DNA of 64,000 nt from Brevinematales bacterium (GCA_013177895.1 JABLXV010000040.1:1-64000); one strand, 5' to 3'. Positions 8,263 through 16,869 are shown, counted from the first letter of the stretch. Program-made: numbers and translations. Notes: a model not told the origin generated them from the letters alone.

Positions 8263-9719
8263 AAACTCCATTGATATTCGACGCATCCGTTAAGGGGCGC
8301 GGAGCGGCGGCATTACCCGCGTCCGGAGTGCCCGAACCGGCGGCTCTTCCCGCGAATATGACACGCCGAAACGAGGCGATACTCCCCGAATTGTCGGAAC
8401 TCGACGTCGTCAGGCATTTTACCAACCTGTCGCGGAAAAACTTTTCGGTGGATACCCATTTTTACCCGCTCGGTTCCTGCACCATGAAGTACAACATCAA
8501 GTCCTGCGAACGCGCCGCGGCGATGCCCGGCTTCAACGACCTGCATCCGTTTTATACCTACCTTCCCGGCGGCTCGCAGGAAGTTTCCGGCGCGCTGGAG
8601 ATGATCTACGATTTCGAGCGGATACTGTCCGAAATATGCGGGATGGACGGGTTCACCTGCCAGCCGATGGCGGGCGCGCACGGGGAATATGCGGGAATCC
8701 GCATGATCGAGGCTTATCATAAAGCTAAAGGGAACAATAAGAAGTACGTCATCGTACCGGATACGTCCCACGGGACGAACCCCGCGAGCGCGGCGATGGC
8801 CGGATACGAGGTAATCACGATACCGTCGCTACCCGACGGGAGTATGGATATCGACGCGCTGAAATCGGCGATAACGTCCGAAGCGGCCGCGATTATGATG
8901 ACATGCCCGAATACGTTAGGGCTATTCGAGACGGGGGTGCGGGAAATCTCCGAAATCGCGCATTCGCACGACGCGCTGATGTATTACGACGGCGCGAACC
9001 TGAACGCCATCCTCGGCAAGGTACGCCCCGGCGACATCGGTTTCGACGTCGTGCATATCAATGTCCATAAAACATTCGGCACCCCCCACGGGGGAGGCGG
9101 CCCCGGAGCCGGGCCTGTCGGAGTAAAATCCGTACTACTGCCCTATCTCCCGCTGCCGAAGATTGTCAAAGGAGCCGACGGCTCGTTCTCCGTCATCACG
9201 GACGACGCGGACTCTATCGGGAAGATGGCGCCGTTCTTCGGGAATTTCGGCGTACTGGTAAAAGCATATACTTATACCCTCCTTCTAGGAAAAGAAGGAT
9301 TGATAGACGTCGCGGAGAAAGCCGTGCTGAACGCGAATTACATCATGGAGAAGCTCAAGCCCTATTACGATCTGCCCTACGACCGCCGCTGTATGCACGA
9401 ATGCGTATTTTCCGCGTCCGCGCAGGGAAAACATGGCGTATCGGCGCTCGATATAGCGAAATTCCTCATCGACCGGGAAATCCATCCGCCTACGGTCTAT
9501 TTCCCGCTCATCGTGAAAGAAGCGATGATGGTCGAACCGACCGAAACGGAAAGCAAGGAAACCATCGACGGATTTATCGGGATTATGATAGAAGCGGCGA
9601 GGCTCGCGGAAACCGACCCCGCGATATTGAAGAACTCGCCCGTTCATGCTTCCATCGGACGCCCGGACGAGACTAAAGCCGCGCGCCAGATCGACGTGAA
9701 GATGAACTGCGGGTTGTAA
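8259..9719 (+). CDS. gcvPB: Glycine dehydrogenase (decarboxylating) subunit 2
   Basis: 486 residues from the ATG at 8259, which overlaps the gcvPA stop and has GGGAGG 9 bp upstream. The reading frame is open further left, but that stretch lies inside gcvPA. This is the PLP-bearing half of the split P protein: Lys271 in HINVHKTFGTPHGGGGPG forms the Schiff base. LGSCTMKYN near residue 71 and QPMAGAHGEYAG near 135 are family blocks. It ends 1 bp before the ligase-type gene that follows. Confidence 0.96.
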   Translation: MKTPLIFDASVKGRGAAALPASGVPEPAALPANMTRRNEAILPELSELDVVRHFTNLSRKNFSVDTHFYPLGSCTMKYNIKSCERAAAMPGFNDLHPFYTYLPGGSQEVSGALEMIYDFERILSEICGMDGFTCQPMAGAHGEYAGIRMIEAYHKAKGNNKKYVIVPDTSHGTNPASAAMAGYEVITIPSLPDGSMDIDALKSAITSEAAAIMMTCPNTLGLFETGVREISEIAHSHDALMYYDGANLNAILGKVRPGDIGFDVVHINVHKTFGTPHGGGGPGAGPVGVKSVLLPYLPLPKIVKGADGSFSVITDDADSIGKMAPFFGNFGVLVKAYTYTLLLGKEGLIDVAEKAVLNANYIMEKLKPYYDLPYDRRCMHECVFSASAQGKHGVSALDIAKFLIDREIHPPTVYFPLIVKEAMMVEPTETESKETIDGFIGIMIEAARLAETDPAILKNSPVHASIGRPDETKAARQIDVKMNCGL

Positions 9720-9720
9720 C

Positions 9721-10509
9721 GTGGAGAAATGGCGCTTACTGGTTCAGGGCTCGTTCGACGCGCCTACCAATATGGCGATCGACGAATTCCTGTTGAACAA
9801 CAGCGATACCCCGGTATTCCGGCTCTATTCATGGAACCCCGCGTGTTTTTCTATAGGCAGGTTCCAGAACCCGGATAACGTACTGAAACCGGGCGTCCCG
9901 TTCGTCCGGCGAATGACCGGTGGCGGCGCGATCTACCATGATGCGGAAATCACTTACAGTATGGTCTGTAAACCTTCCAAGCAGGAAAGCTATTCGGTCA
10001 AGGACGGATACCGGAAACTATCCGCGTTCCTTTTATCGGCATACCGGAAACTCGGTCAAGACGCCCGTTACGCGTGCGAAACGGATAACCCGTCCGGCCA
10101 TGAACTGGGCGCGCCGTCGGGATATTGTTTCTCCGGGCGCGAGGAGTTCGATATTGTCATCGGCGGGAAAAAAATCGGGGGGAACGCGCAGAGAATAGTC
10201 AAACACCGCGTTTTCCAGCACGGTTCGATACCGCTCCATATCATCCGGGGGAATTATCTCCCATTACTGGTCACTCCTTCCCACCATAGCGATTATACGG
10301 GACTATCCGAACTCATGGGCATATTTCCCGACCGGGGGCAAATCGCCGAGCTGCTGATCGAATCGTTTTCGGAATCGATGGGCGTCCGGTTTGAACAATC
10401 GGAGCTTACCCACGATGAATGGGCGGCGATTGAATGTCTGATAGGCGAAAAATATTCCGATCCCGAATGGAATTACCCCGGCACGAAGATGCGGGCCGAG
10501 ACAATATGA
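9721..10509 (+). CDS. Octanoyltransferase / lipoate-protein ligase family, LipM-like
   Basis: 262 residues from a GTG start 1 bp after gcvPB. It belongs to the BPL/LplA/LipB fold. RRMTGGGAIYHD (residues 63-74), GKKIGGNAQR (149-158) and QHGSI (166-170) form the acyl-binding pocket. Cys136 in GYCFSGREEF sits where octanoyltransferase LipM keeps its catalytic Cys (CFDAPS context), whereas ATP-dependent LplA ligases lack this Cys. Together with lipA directly downstream this favours octanoyl transfer from ACP to GcvH, followed by sulfur insertion. A lipoate ligase scavenging external lipoate is the alternative. The stop overlaps the lipA start. Confidence 0.82.
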   Translation: MEKWRLLVQGSFDAPTNMAIDEFLLNNSDTPVFRLYSWNPACFSIGRFQNPDNVLKPGVPFVRRMTGGGAIYHDAEITYSMVCKPSKQESYSVKDGYRKLSAFLLSAYRKLGQDARYACETDNPSGHELGAPSGYCFSGREEFDIVIGGKKIGGNAQRIVKHRVFQHGSIPLHIIRGNYLPLLVTPSHHSDYTGLSELMGIFPDRGQIAELLIESFSESMGVRFEQSELTHDEWAAIECLIGEKYSDPEWNYPGTKMRAETI

Positions 10510-11357
10510 GCGCTTATACTCCCAAGCCGGAATGGCTGAAAAAACGCATCGATTTCACCGAGCATAGCGAACTCCGGTCGCTCCTGTCCGCCGGCGGGCT
10601 TCACACGATCTGCGAGGAAGCGTTATGCCCGAATATTTCGGAATGCTGCAGCAAGAAACAGGCGAGCTTTCTGATACTGGGGCGTATCTGCACCCGGGGG
10701 TGCGAATTCTGCAATGTCGCTAAAGGGAAACCCCTGCGGGTCGATACCGGCGAACCGTCGAGGGTGGCGGAGGCAATCAGGAAGCTCGGGCTGTCCCACG
10801 CGGTAATTACAAGCCCGACAAGGGACGATCTTGCCGACGGGGGCGCGGGAGTATTCGCGGAAACTGTCCGCGCGGTGCGCGAGGTTAACCCCAATGCGAA
10901 GGTGGAACTTCTCGTCCCGGATTTCCGGGGAGATACATCGGCGATCAATACCGTATGCCAATCAGCGCCGGACGTATTCGGGCATAATATTGAAACAGCG
11001 CCCCGGTTGTATCATGTTCGAAAAGGCGCGGAGTATCGCCGTTCGATGGACATTCTCGCGTATGCGCATAAGAAGTATCCGCATATCCCGGTAAAGTCGG
11101 GATTGATGCTCGGGATGGGCGAGACTCGCGATGAGGTTCTCGGGGTGATGAAGGATTTGGTCGACGCCGGGTGCGGTTTTTTAAGTCTGGGGCAATATCT
11201 CGCCCCGGGAAGGGATTTTTACCCGGTGAAGGAATTTATCCGGCCTGAAATATTCGTCGAATATAAAGACGCGGGTCTCCAGATGGGATTCCTGCATATC
11301 GAAAGCGGCTCCTATGTCAGAAGCTCTTATCACGCGTCAGAATATCTTCATTCATAA
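10506..11357 (+). CDS. lipA: Lipoyl synthase
   Basis: 283 residues from ATG 10506, overlapping the upstream stop; an in-frame start at 10434 lies inside the previous gene and is less likely. LipA is a radical SAM enzyme inserting two sulfurs into octanoyl-GcvH. The auxiliary cluster cysteines are Cys36, Cys41 and Cys47 (CEEALCPNISEC). The radical SAM cluster is Cys62, Cys66, Cys69 (CTRGCEFC). The C-terminal RSSYHASEY carries the serine that ligates the auxiliary cluster. It ends the gcv operon. The gap to fliD is 99 bp with no clear terminator. Confidence 0.96.
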   Translation: MSAYTPKPEWLKKRIDFTEHSELRSLLSAGGLHTICEEALCPNISECCSKKQASFLILGRICTRGCEFCNVAKGKPLRVDTGEPSRVAEAIRKLGLSHAVITSPTRDDLADGGAGVFAETVRAVREVNPNAKVELLVPDFRGDTSAINTVCQSAPDVFGHNIETAPRLYHVRKGAEYRRSMDILAYAHKKYPHIPVKSGLMLGMGETRDEVLGVMKDLVDAGCGFLSLGQYLAPGRDFYPVKEFIRPEIFVEYKDAGLQMGFLHIESGSYVRSSYHASEYLHS

Positions 11358-11400
11358 CCCCTTTTCTTTTCAATAAAAATGAGTTATATTATGTATATAG

Positions 11401-11427
11401 TCAAATAAATTAAAAAAATACCGATTA
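11401..11427 (+). promoter_or_regulatory. Possible sigma-28 (FliA)-type promoter for fliD
   Basis: TCAA at 11401-11404 and ACCGATTA at 11420-11427 with a 15-bp spacer resemble TAAA-N15-GCCGATAA, matching 3/4 and 6/8 bases. The location 29 bp before a late flagellar gene is appropriate. The surroundings are A-rich, so chance is a real possibility. Confidence 0.35.
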
Positions 11428-11456
11428 TTAGAAGAGAGTCTTCGGGCAGGAAAAAA

Positions 11457-13508
11457 ATGAAAATAAAGATATGGATTCTTCTTCTATCAATATGCGCCAC
11501 CGGCTTTGTCTATGCCGCAAAAGTATACGCGCCACTACCCGGAGCCAGCGATAAATTCGATACGGAAGGTACAATCCAGAAACTTCTCGAAGTTGAAAAA
11601 TACCCGATGGTGAAGCTTGAAAATCAGAATAAAGACCTGAAGATCGAGATAGAGATACTGAAAGACTTTGAAGGATTTGTTAAAGATTTCGATAACAAGA
11701 CCGCCGACCTCTATAATTACAAGTCCCCGTTTAAAGAGATGCTGGGCACTTCCTCCGATCCGTCGATTGTCGAAGCTATCGCCGACCGTAACTCGCTTAA
11801 GAAAGATTATAAGGTTAAGGTTATCCAGACGGCGAAACCCGATTCGTTTATGAGTGAATCCGTATCGCGTTATAAAATGCTCTCACCCGGAAAATTTACC
11901 ATTACTATGGGAAAGGACGTTGCCGTGATCAATTTTTACGGCGGGACGGTCGACCAGTTCGCGGCGACCATACTCGAACAGGCGGGCGATTTCCTCGAGG
12001 TGCGGGTCATCAAGGACACCGCGGATTCGTCTATAATCTATATATCCGGTAAGAAAACCGGCCAAGCCTATAAAATGATATTCCAGGGCGATCTCAAACC
12101 AATGAACGAGTTGGGCATGCTGACACAGGGTACCGCTAAGGTGGAAACAAAGATTGTCAATTTTATCCGACTGACATCACTTACGACAAATATCCCGATC
12201 ATGGATAGTAAACAGGTTGTTCTGAAGCAGGGAACCGATGCGGAAATCGACCTGTCAGCGGAAAATATCGTTATTTCACCATCTACTTATATGTCGTACG
12301 AATGTATCGTAAAAGATAAACTTCAAGCGCCGACACAAGCAGATGAAACCATGCCGAAACTCCCCGAAGAATTGATGGGTAACGTTACCGTCAGTAATTT
12401 AATCAATAAGGTAACGGTTGAGGGACCGGGACTGATCCCGTTCTTTATGGAGAAACAAACCCCTACCTCGGTGGTATCGAATTTTACACGCATTATTACC
12501 CTTATCTTTGACGACGGAACGATTATTCCCGTGAATATTTCCAAAAGCGGGATATATACGAACAACCTGATGATGCAGAGCGGCAAACGGATTGTAAAAA
12601 TGATCCTGAAAAACGAGAACACCCATCGCGATTATACCCTCAAGGATATGAAATTCGTTACCGTGATAGACGACGGCGGAATTCAGGCAAAAAATCCCAT
12701 CTCGAAGGCATGCGACGCGATTATGACTATCGACGGTATCAAAATCGTCCGCGACAATAATACTATCATCGATGTTATACAGGGCGTGACGTTTAATCTG
12801 AAACGCGAAAGCCCCGCGGATATTCTCGTATCTATCGACCACGACTACGAACTGGTCAAGAAATCCATTATGGAATGGGTCGACAGCTACGACAAAGTGA
12901 TGAGCTATCTTTCTATTCTGACAAAACCAAACCTGGATAAAACCCCGTTAAGCGAAAGACCTGATACCGCGCTCGCTAATGGTATCTACCAGACCGAATC
13001 CAGTTTTAATAACTTCAGGAATATGCTCAGAAACGCCATTATGAACGCCTATGTCACATCGCTGGGAAATCAACTGGCGGTTTTAGCGCAGGTGGGGATC
13101 TATACAAAAAAAGCCGGACAGGCGGGTATGAATTCAGATGAATTTGAAAATGTGAAGGCCGGGATATTAAAAGTAGATACGGCAGAACTCGAAGGGGCGT
13201 TAAAAACCAAGTTCGATGCCTTAGCAGAATTATTCGGAAACGATACCGACCATGATAATATCAAAGATACGGGGGTCGCGATTGCGGCGAAAAAGGTATT
13301 GGATTTCGCGCTTGGCGCCGGGGGATTTATCAAGAATAAGACCCAGAAACAAGTCGATAAAATGAAGGAAAACGAAAAGGAAATTGCGAAAATAAAGATA
13401 CATCTTGAAGACTACGAGCAGGAATTGCGTATCAAGTACGGAAAAATGAACCAAGCCATCATCCAATCACAAGCCCAGCAAAAATGGATGGAAAATAACT
13501 TTAAATAA
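11457..13508 (+). CDS. fliD: Flagellar hook-associated protein 2 (filament cap) with N-terminal signal peptide
   Basis: 683 residues. FliD caps the growing filament and guides flagellin folding. The N-terminal family block appears as PLPGASDKFDTEGTIQKLL (residues about 24-42) followed by EVEKYPM. The C-terminal amphipathic helix ends in QAQQKWMENNFK. Unusually, it is preceded by a Sec-type signal: KIK, then a hydrophobic IWILLLSICATGFVYA, with likely cleavage after VYA. No ATG, GTG or TTG lies between the signal and the FliD block and AGGA precedes this ATG, so the signal is truly encoded. FliD is normally exported by the flagellar type III apparatus without a cleaved signal. No other flagellar gene is adjacent. 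Confidence 0.85.
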   Translation: MKIKIWILLLSICATGFVYAAKVYAPLPGASDKFDTEGTIQKLLEVEKYPMVKLENQNKDLKIEIEILKDFEGFVKDFDNKTADLYNYKSPFKEMLGTSSDPSIVEAIADRNSLKKDYKVKVIQTAKPDSFMSESVSRYKMLSPGKFTITMGKDVAVINFYGGTVDQFAATILEQAGDFLEVRVIKDTADSSIIYISGKKTGQAYKMIFQGDLKPMNELGMLTQGTAKVETKIVNFIRLTSLTTNIPIMDSKQVVLKQGTDAEIDLSAENIVISPSTYMSYECIVKDKLQAPTQADETMPKLPEELMGNVTVSNLINKVTVEGPGLIPFFMEKQTPTSVVSNFTRIITLIFDDGTIIPVNISKSGIYTNNLMMQSGKRIVKMILKNENTHRDYTLKDMKFVTVIDDGGIQAKNPISKACDAIMTIDGIKIVRDNNTIIDVIQGVTFNLKRESPADILVSIDHDYELVKKSIMEWVDSYDKVMSYLSILTKPNLDKTPLSERPDTALANGIYQTESSFNNFRNMLRNAIMNAYVTSLGNQLAVLAQVGIYTKKAGQAGMNSDEFENVKAGILKVDTAELEGALKTKFDALAELFGNDTDHDNIKDTGVAIAAKKVLDFALGAGGFIKNKTQKQVDKMKENEKEIAKIKIHLEDYEQELRIKYGKMNQAIIQSQAQQKWMENNFK

Positions 13509-13549
13509 CACTACCCTTCATTTATTCTAAAATATAAATTCTTTTTCTA

Positions 13550-13577
13550 TTGACAAATTTTTATTCAGCGTTAAAAT
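13550..13577 (+). promoter_or_regulatory. Promoter for the PC4-like gene
   Basis: TTGACA at 13550-13555 and TAAAAT at 13572-13577 with a 16-bp spacer, 24 bp before the start codon. Confidence 0.7.
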
Positions 13578-13601
13578 AATGGAAAATTAGTTGAGTATTC
13601 T

Positions 13602-13826
13602 ATGGAAGAAAAAACTGAAGTTATTGGGGAAATTAAATCAGGCAACATCCGTATAGCGATCAACCAATTCGGTAAAAGTACGTTGCTCGATATCCGAAAG
13701 TACTTTAAAACCGAAGAGGGTCAGCTAGCTCCGACAAAAAAAGGTATTTCCCTCACTAAAGAACAATTCATAGAAATTTTAGAAATCCTCAACCAAAAGA
13801 AGGAAGATATTTCCAAACTACTGTAA
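13602..13826 (+). CDS. PC4/YdbC-like ssDNA-binding domain protein
   Basis: 74 residues. The pattern (GEIKSGNIRIAINQFG, then LLDIRKYFKTEEGQLAPTKK, then a C-terminal helix) is that of the transcriptional coactivator p15/PC4 domain: a four-stranded sheet plus helix that dimerises and binds single-stranded DNA or RNA. Bacterial members such as YdbC are single-domain proteins of about this size. It has its own strong promoter and sits between fliD and an ABC permease gene that also has its own promoter, so it is probably monocistronic. Its cellular role is unknown. Confidence 0.8.
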   Translation: MEEKTEVIGEIKSGNIRIAINQFGKSTLLDIRKYFKTEEGQLAPTKKGISLTKEQFIEILEILNQKKEDISKLL

Positions 13827-13842
13827 ATTATTGATTTTTATA

Positions 13843-13870
13843 TTGACAGAAAGTTATAATCTGATACAAT
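13843..13870 (+). promoter_or_regulatory. Promoter for the ABC permease pair
   Basis: TTGACA at 13843-13848 and TACAAT at 13865-13870 with a 16-bp spacer. CGGAGG at 13897-13902 is the ribosome site for the ATG at 13910. Confidence 0.75.
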
Positions 13871-13909
13871 ATTTATCATAGAATTTAATTTTATCTCGGA
13901 GGCTTTGGT

Positions 13910-15604
13910 ATGGCAGAAAACGAGAGAGTAAAATTTGATGTAAAAAACATCAAAACGATGAACCTGAAATACCAGCGGGAAAAGCATATTAAAGAAGCGT
14001 TCGCCGCTTGGCTTTTTCTCCTGCCCAACTTTTTAGGTTTTTTGGTAGTTACATTTTTCCCTATTTTCGCGACTTTGATTTTATCATTTTCCGAATGGGA
14101 CGGTCTTTCTTATGCAAAACCTTCTGAGATAACTCTCAAGTTTTATTCCGATCAGCCCGCGGCTGAGGATATAAAAATTGAGAAGGGTACAGTTTTGTAT
14201 CTGAATACAACAAAAATTACATTTCGTAATGAAATTATTACGGTACCCTATGTTGTTAACGAAGATATTCAAATCCCGGATAATTCTCTCCAGTACGGGT
14301 TGTTTAACGTCAGTTACCTGAAAAACTGGAAAGATCCTCGTAACGTCCTCCCTGACGGTACTTTAATCATTCAGCCGATGATTGATAAAATAGAAACAAA
14401 TTACCAGAAGTATATTCGCCCTGAAGAAGTCTATTTTGACGATCAGAATATTAGTGCGATGAATATCCGGTTCGAACAGCCCCTAGGCGCACTGAGTATT
14501 TCCTATAACGGAACTCCGCAATTCTCCGGTAAGGAAATAGTAGTCACCAAGAAAACAAAAAAAGCGGAAGTTATCGCGAAAGGTACGGTGATTTTAGCCG
14601 ATTTATCGATTAAAACCCCCACCAAACAGGAAACGAAGACATGGACATATACCCTTGCTAACGATCTGATACTCAAGAAAGGCGAGACCAATGTTAAAGG
14701 TATCACTGCTCTTACCGCGAATGAGACCGGTCAGTTGGCAAAAGGTCCTTCACAGGTAATGAACAATCCTAAAAACGCAGAAGGTACTTTATTGACACTG
14801 AAAGACGGGGTTCCTCTTCCGATGAAAGTGAAGTTAGCCCAGATACCGAATATCGGAAACTTCGGTCTCCAGTTAATCGGTTTCGGCAACTTCGAAGAAC
14901 TTATCATGCGGGATACCCGCTTTAGAATGTATTTTGTCAATACATTGTTCTTTTTATTGGAAATACCTCTAGGTATGGTGCTTTCCCTGATTATGGCTCT
15001 CGCGATGAACCAGCCGTTAAAAGGTATCGTGGTCTTCCGCGTACTCTTCTTCCTTCCCGTTATTTCGAATATTGTGGCCATCGCGCTTCTATGGAGATGG
15101 ATTCTCAACTCGGATTACGGTTTCCTGAACGAGATGTTGCGGGCAATAGGAATATCTAACCCGCCGCAATGGTTCGGCGATAAAACATGGGCAAAAGTGG
15201 CGATTATTATGATGGACGTATGGAAAGGCGCCGGTTATAACATGATGCTCTATCTTGCCGGTCTCCAGGGTATTCCGCACTTCCTCTATGAAGCCGCGGA
15301 CATCGACGGCGCATCCGGATGGCAGCAGTTTATGAATATCACATGGCCTCTGCTCTCGCCGACAAATTTCTTCATTCTCATAATGGGTGTTATCGGAGGG
15401 TTTCAGGCATTCGGCTCTCAATATGTAATGACCAGCGGAGGTCCGGCAGGGTCTACCACTACTCTAGTGTACTATATTTACAATAATGCTTATAAATGGA
15501 GTAATATGGGATACGCAACAGCGATTGCGGTTATCCTGTTTATATTTGTGATGGTTATTACTGCTATCAACATGAAGCTTACAGAAGGGAATGTAGAGTA
15601 TTAA
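13910..15604 (+). CDS. ABC sugar-type permease, MalF/UgpA family, with large extracytoplasmic insertion
   Basis: 564 residues, much longer than the usual 290-320. TM1 (about residues 27-52, PNFLGFLVVTFFPIFATLIL) is followed by about 270 residues of soluble sequence and then by five further membrane segments from about residue 345. The EAA loop, which contacts the ATPase, is EAADIDGASGWQQFMNITWP (about residues 462-481). The insertion lies where MalF carries its P2 periplasmic loop, but it is longer and I see no recognisable domain in it. The partner permease follows 21 bp downstream. No substrate-binding protein or ATPase gene is adjacent, so the substrate cannot be named. Confidence 0.85.
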   Translation: MAENERVKFDVKNIKTMNLKYQREKHIKEAFAAWLFLLPNFLGFLVVTFFPIFATLILSFSEWDGLSYAKPSEITLKFYSDQPAAEDIKIEKGTVLYLNTTKITFRNEIITVPYVVNEDIQIPDNSLQYGLFNVSYLKNWKDPRNVLPDGTLIIQPMIDKIETNYQKYIRPEEVYFDDQNISAMNIRFEQPLGALSISYNGTPQFSGKEIVVTKKTKKAEVIAKGTVILADLSIKTPTKQETKTWTYTLANDLILKKGETNVKGITALTANETGQLAKGPSQVMNNPKNAEGTLLTLKDGVPLPMKVKLAQIPNIGNFGLQLIGFGNFEELIMRDTRFRMYFVNTLFFLLEIPLGMVLSLIMALAMNQPLKGIVVFRVLFFLPVISNIVAIALLWRWILNSDYGFLNEMLRAIGISNPPQWFGDKTWAKVAIIMMDVWKGAGYNMMLYLAGLQGIPHFLYEAADIDGASGWQQFMNITWPLLSPTNFFILIMGVIGGFQAFGSQYVMTSGGPAGSTTTLVYYIYNNAYKWSNMGYATAIAVILFIFVMVITAINMKLTEGNVEY

Positions 15605-15625
15605 TTAATCGCGAGGAGAATTCAA

Positions 15626-16615
15626 ATGGCAACTACATATTTAAGGAAAAAATATCAATCCACCGGCGGAGGCCAGAAACCCACGGCAACCGAGGAAAAG
15701 GCTGCCGCATGGAACCTCCAGCAGCAACGGAGGTGGTCGAGGATTTTACAGAATGCAGTGGCGTACATTATATTGATGCTTGTATCAATATTTTTCGTAA
15801 TGCCCTTATTCTATACTGTTAGTACCGCATTAAAATATGAGACCGATGTATTCGACGGGAAACTTATCCCCGATCCGGTAATACAGCCGGTATTATATAA
15901 TTTCTTCGGCAGATCCGGCACGGAAAAAGACCTGTCGTATGACGGGGCTTTCTACGCGGGTATGGGCAGTACGGGGCAGTTCCCCCCCTTCTCCGTCTAT
16001 TATTTCAACTCGTTTTTCGTAGGCGCGATGATCACCGTACTTCAGTTGCTTACCTGTTCGCTGGCGGCATACGCCTTCTCGCGATTATCATGGCCGGGGA
16101 GGGATAAAGTCTTCCTTGCCTATCTGGGTACCATGATGGTGCCCGGGCAGGTTACCATGATCCCGGTATTCATTCTTTTCAAAAATTTAGGCATTCTCAA
16201 TAGTTATCTCGCGCTGATACTACCCGGAGCGTTTTCCGCATACGGGACATTTATGCTTCGCCAGTACTTCCTCTCTATTCCTAAAGAACTCGAGGAAGCC
16301 GCTATTATCGACGGCGCTACTAAACTCCAGATTCTCCGGCAGATCATTATGCCGCTTTCCAAGACCGCGTTATCTACGATGGCGATATTCACCTTCTTAT
16401 ATGCATGGAACGACTTCATGTGGCCTCTCATCGTCGTTAACAGTGAAAGTATGAAAACATTGCCCATCGGGTTGCAGGCGTTCCAGAGCAGTTACGGCGC
16501 GCAATGGCATTTGATAATGGCCGCTTCGCTGATTGTGTTGATACCCGTGATCATCATCTTTATATTCGGGCAGAAATACATCACCCGCGGTATTATGATG
16601 ACCGGTATGAAATAA
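15626..16615 (+). CDS. ABC sugar-type permease, MalG/UgpE family
   Basis: 329 residues, a binding-protein-dependent transport inner-membrane component. TM1 lies at about residues 42-65 (VAYIILMLVSIFFVMPLFY). A modest periplasmic loop contains the AFYAGMGSTGQFPPF stretch. The EAA motif is EEAAIIDGATKLQILRQIIM (about residues 217-236). The protein ends in a typical GIMMTGMK tail. It forms a heterodimer with the preceding permease. GAGGAG precedes the ATG. The transport ATPase is presumably shared and encoded elsewhere, as is common for this family. Confidence 0.9.
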   Translation: MATTYLRKKYQSTGGGQKPTATEEKAAAWNLQQQRRWSRILQNAVAYIILMLVSIFFVMPLFYTVSTALKYETDVFDGKLIPDPVIQPVLYNFFGRSGTEKDLSYDGAFYAGMGSTGQFPPFSVYYFNSFFVGAMITVLQLLTCSLAAYAFSRLSWPGRDKVFLAYLGTMMVPGQVTMIPVFILFKNLGILNSYLALILPGAFSAYGTFMLRQYFLSIPKELEEAAIIDGATKLQILRQIIMPLSKTALSTMAIFTFLYAWNDFMWPLIVVNSESMKTLPIGLQAFQSSYGAQWHLIMAASLIVLIPVIIIFIFGQKYITRGIMMTGMK

Positions 16616-16620
16616 AGGCG

Positions 16621-16659
16621 GTTCCCCCTTGCGGGGACTGATGCAAAAATTAATTGCAT
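16621..16659. other. Two small hairpins after the permease genes
   Basis: GTTCCC (16621-16626) pairs with GGGGAC (16633-16638, one G-T pair), then ATGCAA (16641-16646) pairs with TTGCAT (16654-16659). Neither has a good T-run, so termination efficiency is unclear. They open a hairpin-rich, gene-free stretch that runs to about 16850. Confidence 0.45.
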
Positions 16660-16699
16660 ATATAACTATTATATACATAGCTCTTTATAACACGCCTAA

Positions 16700-16745
16700 T
16701 GGTCACTTCATTGCGCCTTGAAAAGGCGGTTATTAGAAGTGACCA
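16700..16745. repeat. Nested inverted repeat in the gap between convergent genes
   Basis: The outer arms TGGTCACTTC (16700-16709) and GAAGTGACCA (16736-16745) are a perfect 10-bp match. They enclose an inner hairpin CGCCTT (16714-16719) / AAGGCG (16723-16728) with a GAA loop. It is not followed by a T-run, so it is not a standard terminator. No reading frame covers it. Confidence 0.7.
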
Positions 16746-16767
16746 TAACAAAAAACGTCCATTTAAT

Positions 16768-16799
16768 AAGCCGTTCCGTATCCACGGGGTGGCTTTTTT
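16768..16799 (+). terminator. Intrinsic terminator, plus strand
   Basis: AAGCC (16768-16772) pairs with GGCTT (16791-16795), with additional TTCCGT/ACGGGG pairing inside, followed by TTTT. It would stop transcription from the permease genes about 150 bp upstream. Confidence 0.7.
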
Positions 16800-16819
16800 C
16801 ATGCGTAATTGATGCTATC

Positions 16820-16849
16820 AACAAAAACGGCTGCCCTTTCGGACAGCCG
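16820..16849 (-). terminator. Intrinsic terminator of the 11-gene minus operon
   Basis: Read on the minus strand, CGGCTGTCC GAAA GGGCAGCCG (16849-16828, one G-T pair) is followed by TTTTTGTT. It lies 20 bp after the acyl-CoA dehydrogenase stop. Confidence 0.88.
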
Positions 16850-16869
16850 CGCTATAAAATCAGAGATAA

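Noticed and set aside
16616-16869. Insertion sequence remnant
   Set aside because: The inverted repeats are too close and contain no transposase fragment or target duplication that I can see; hairpins serving as terminators explain part of it.
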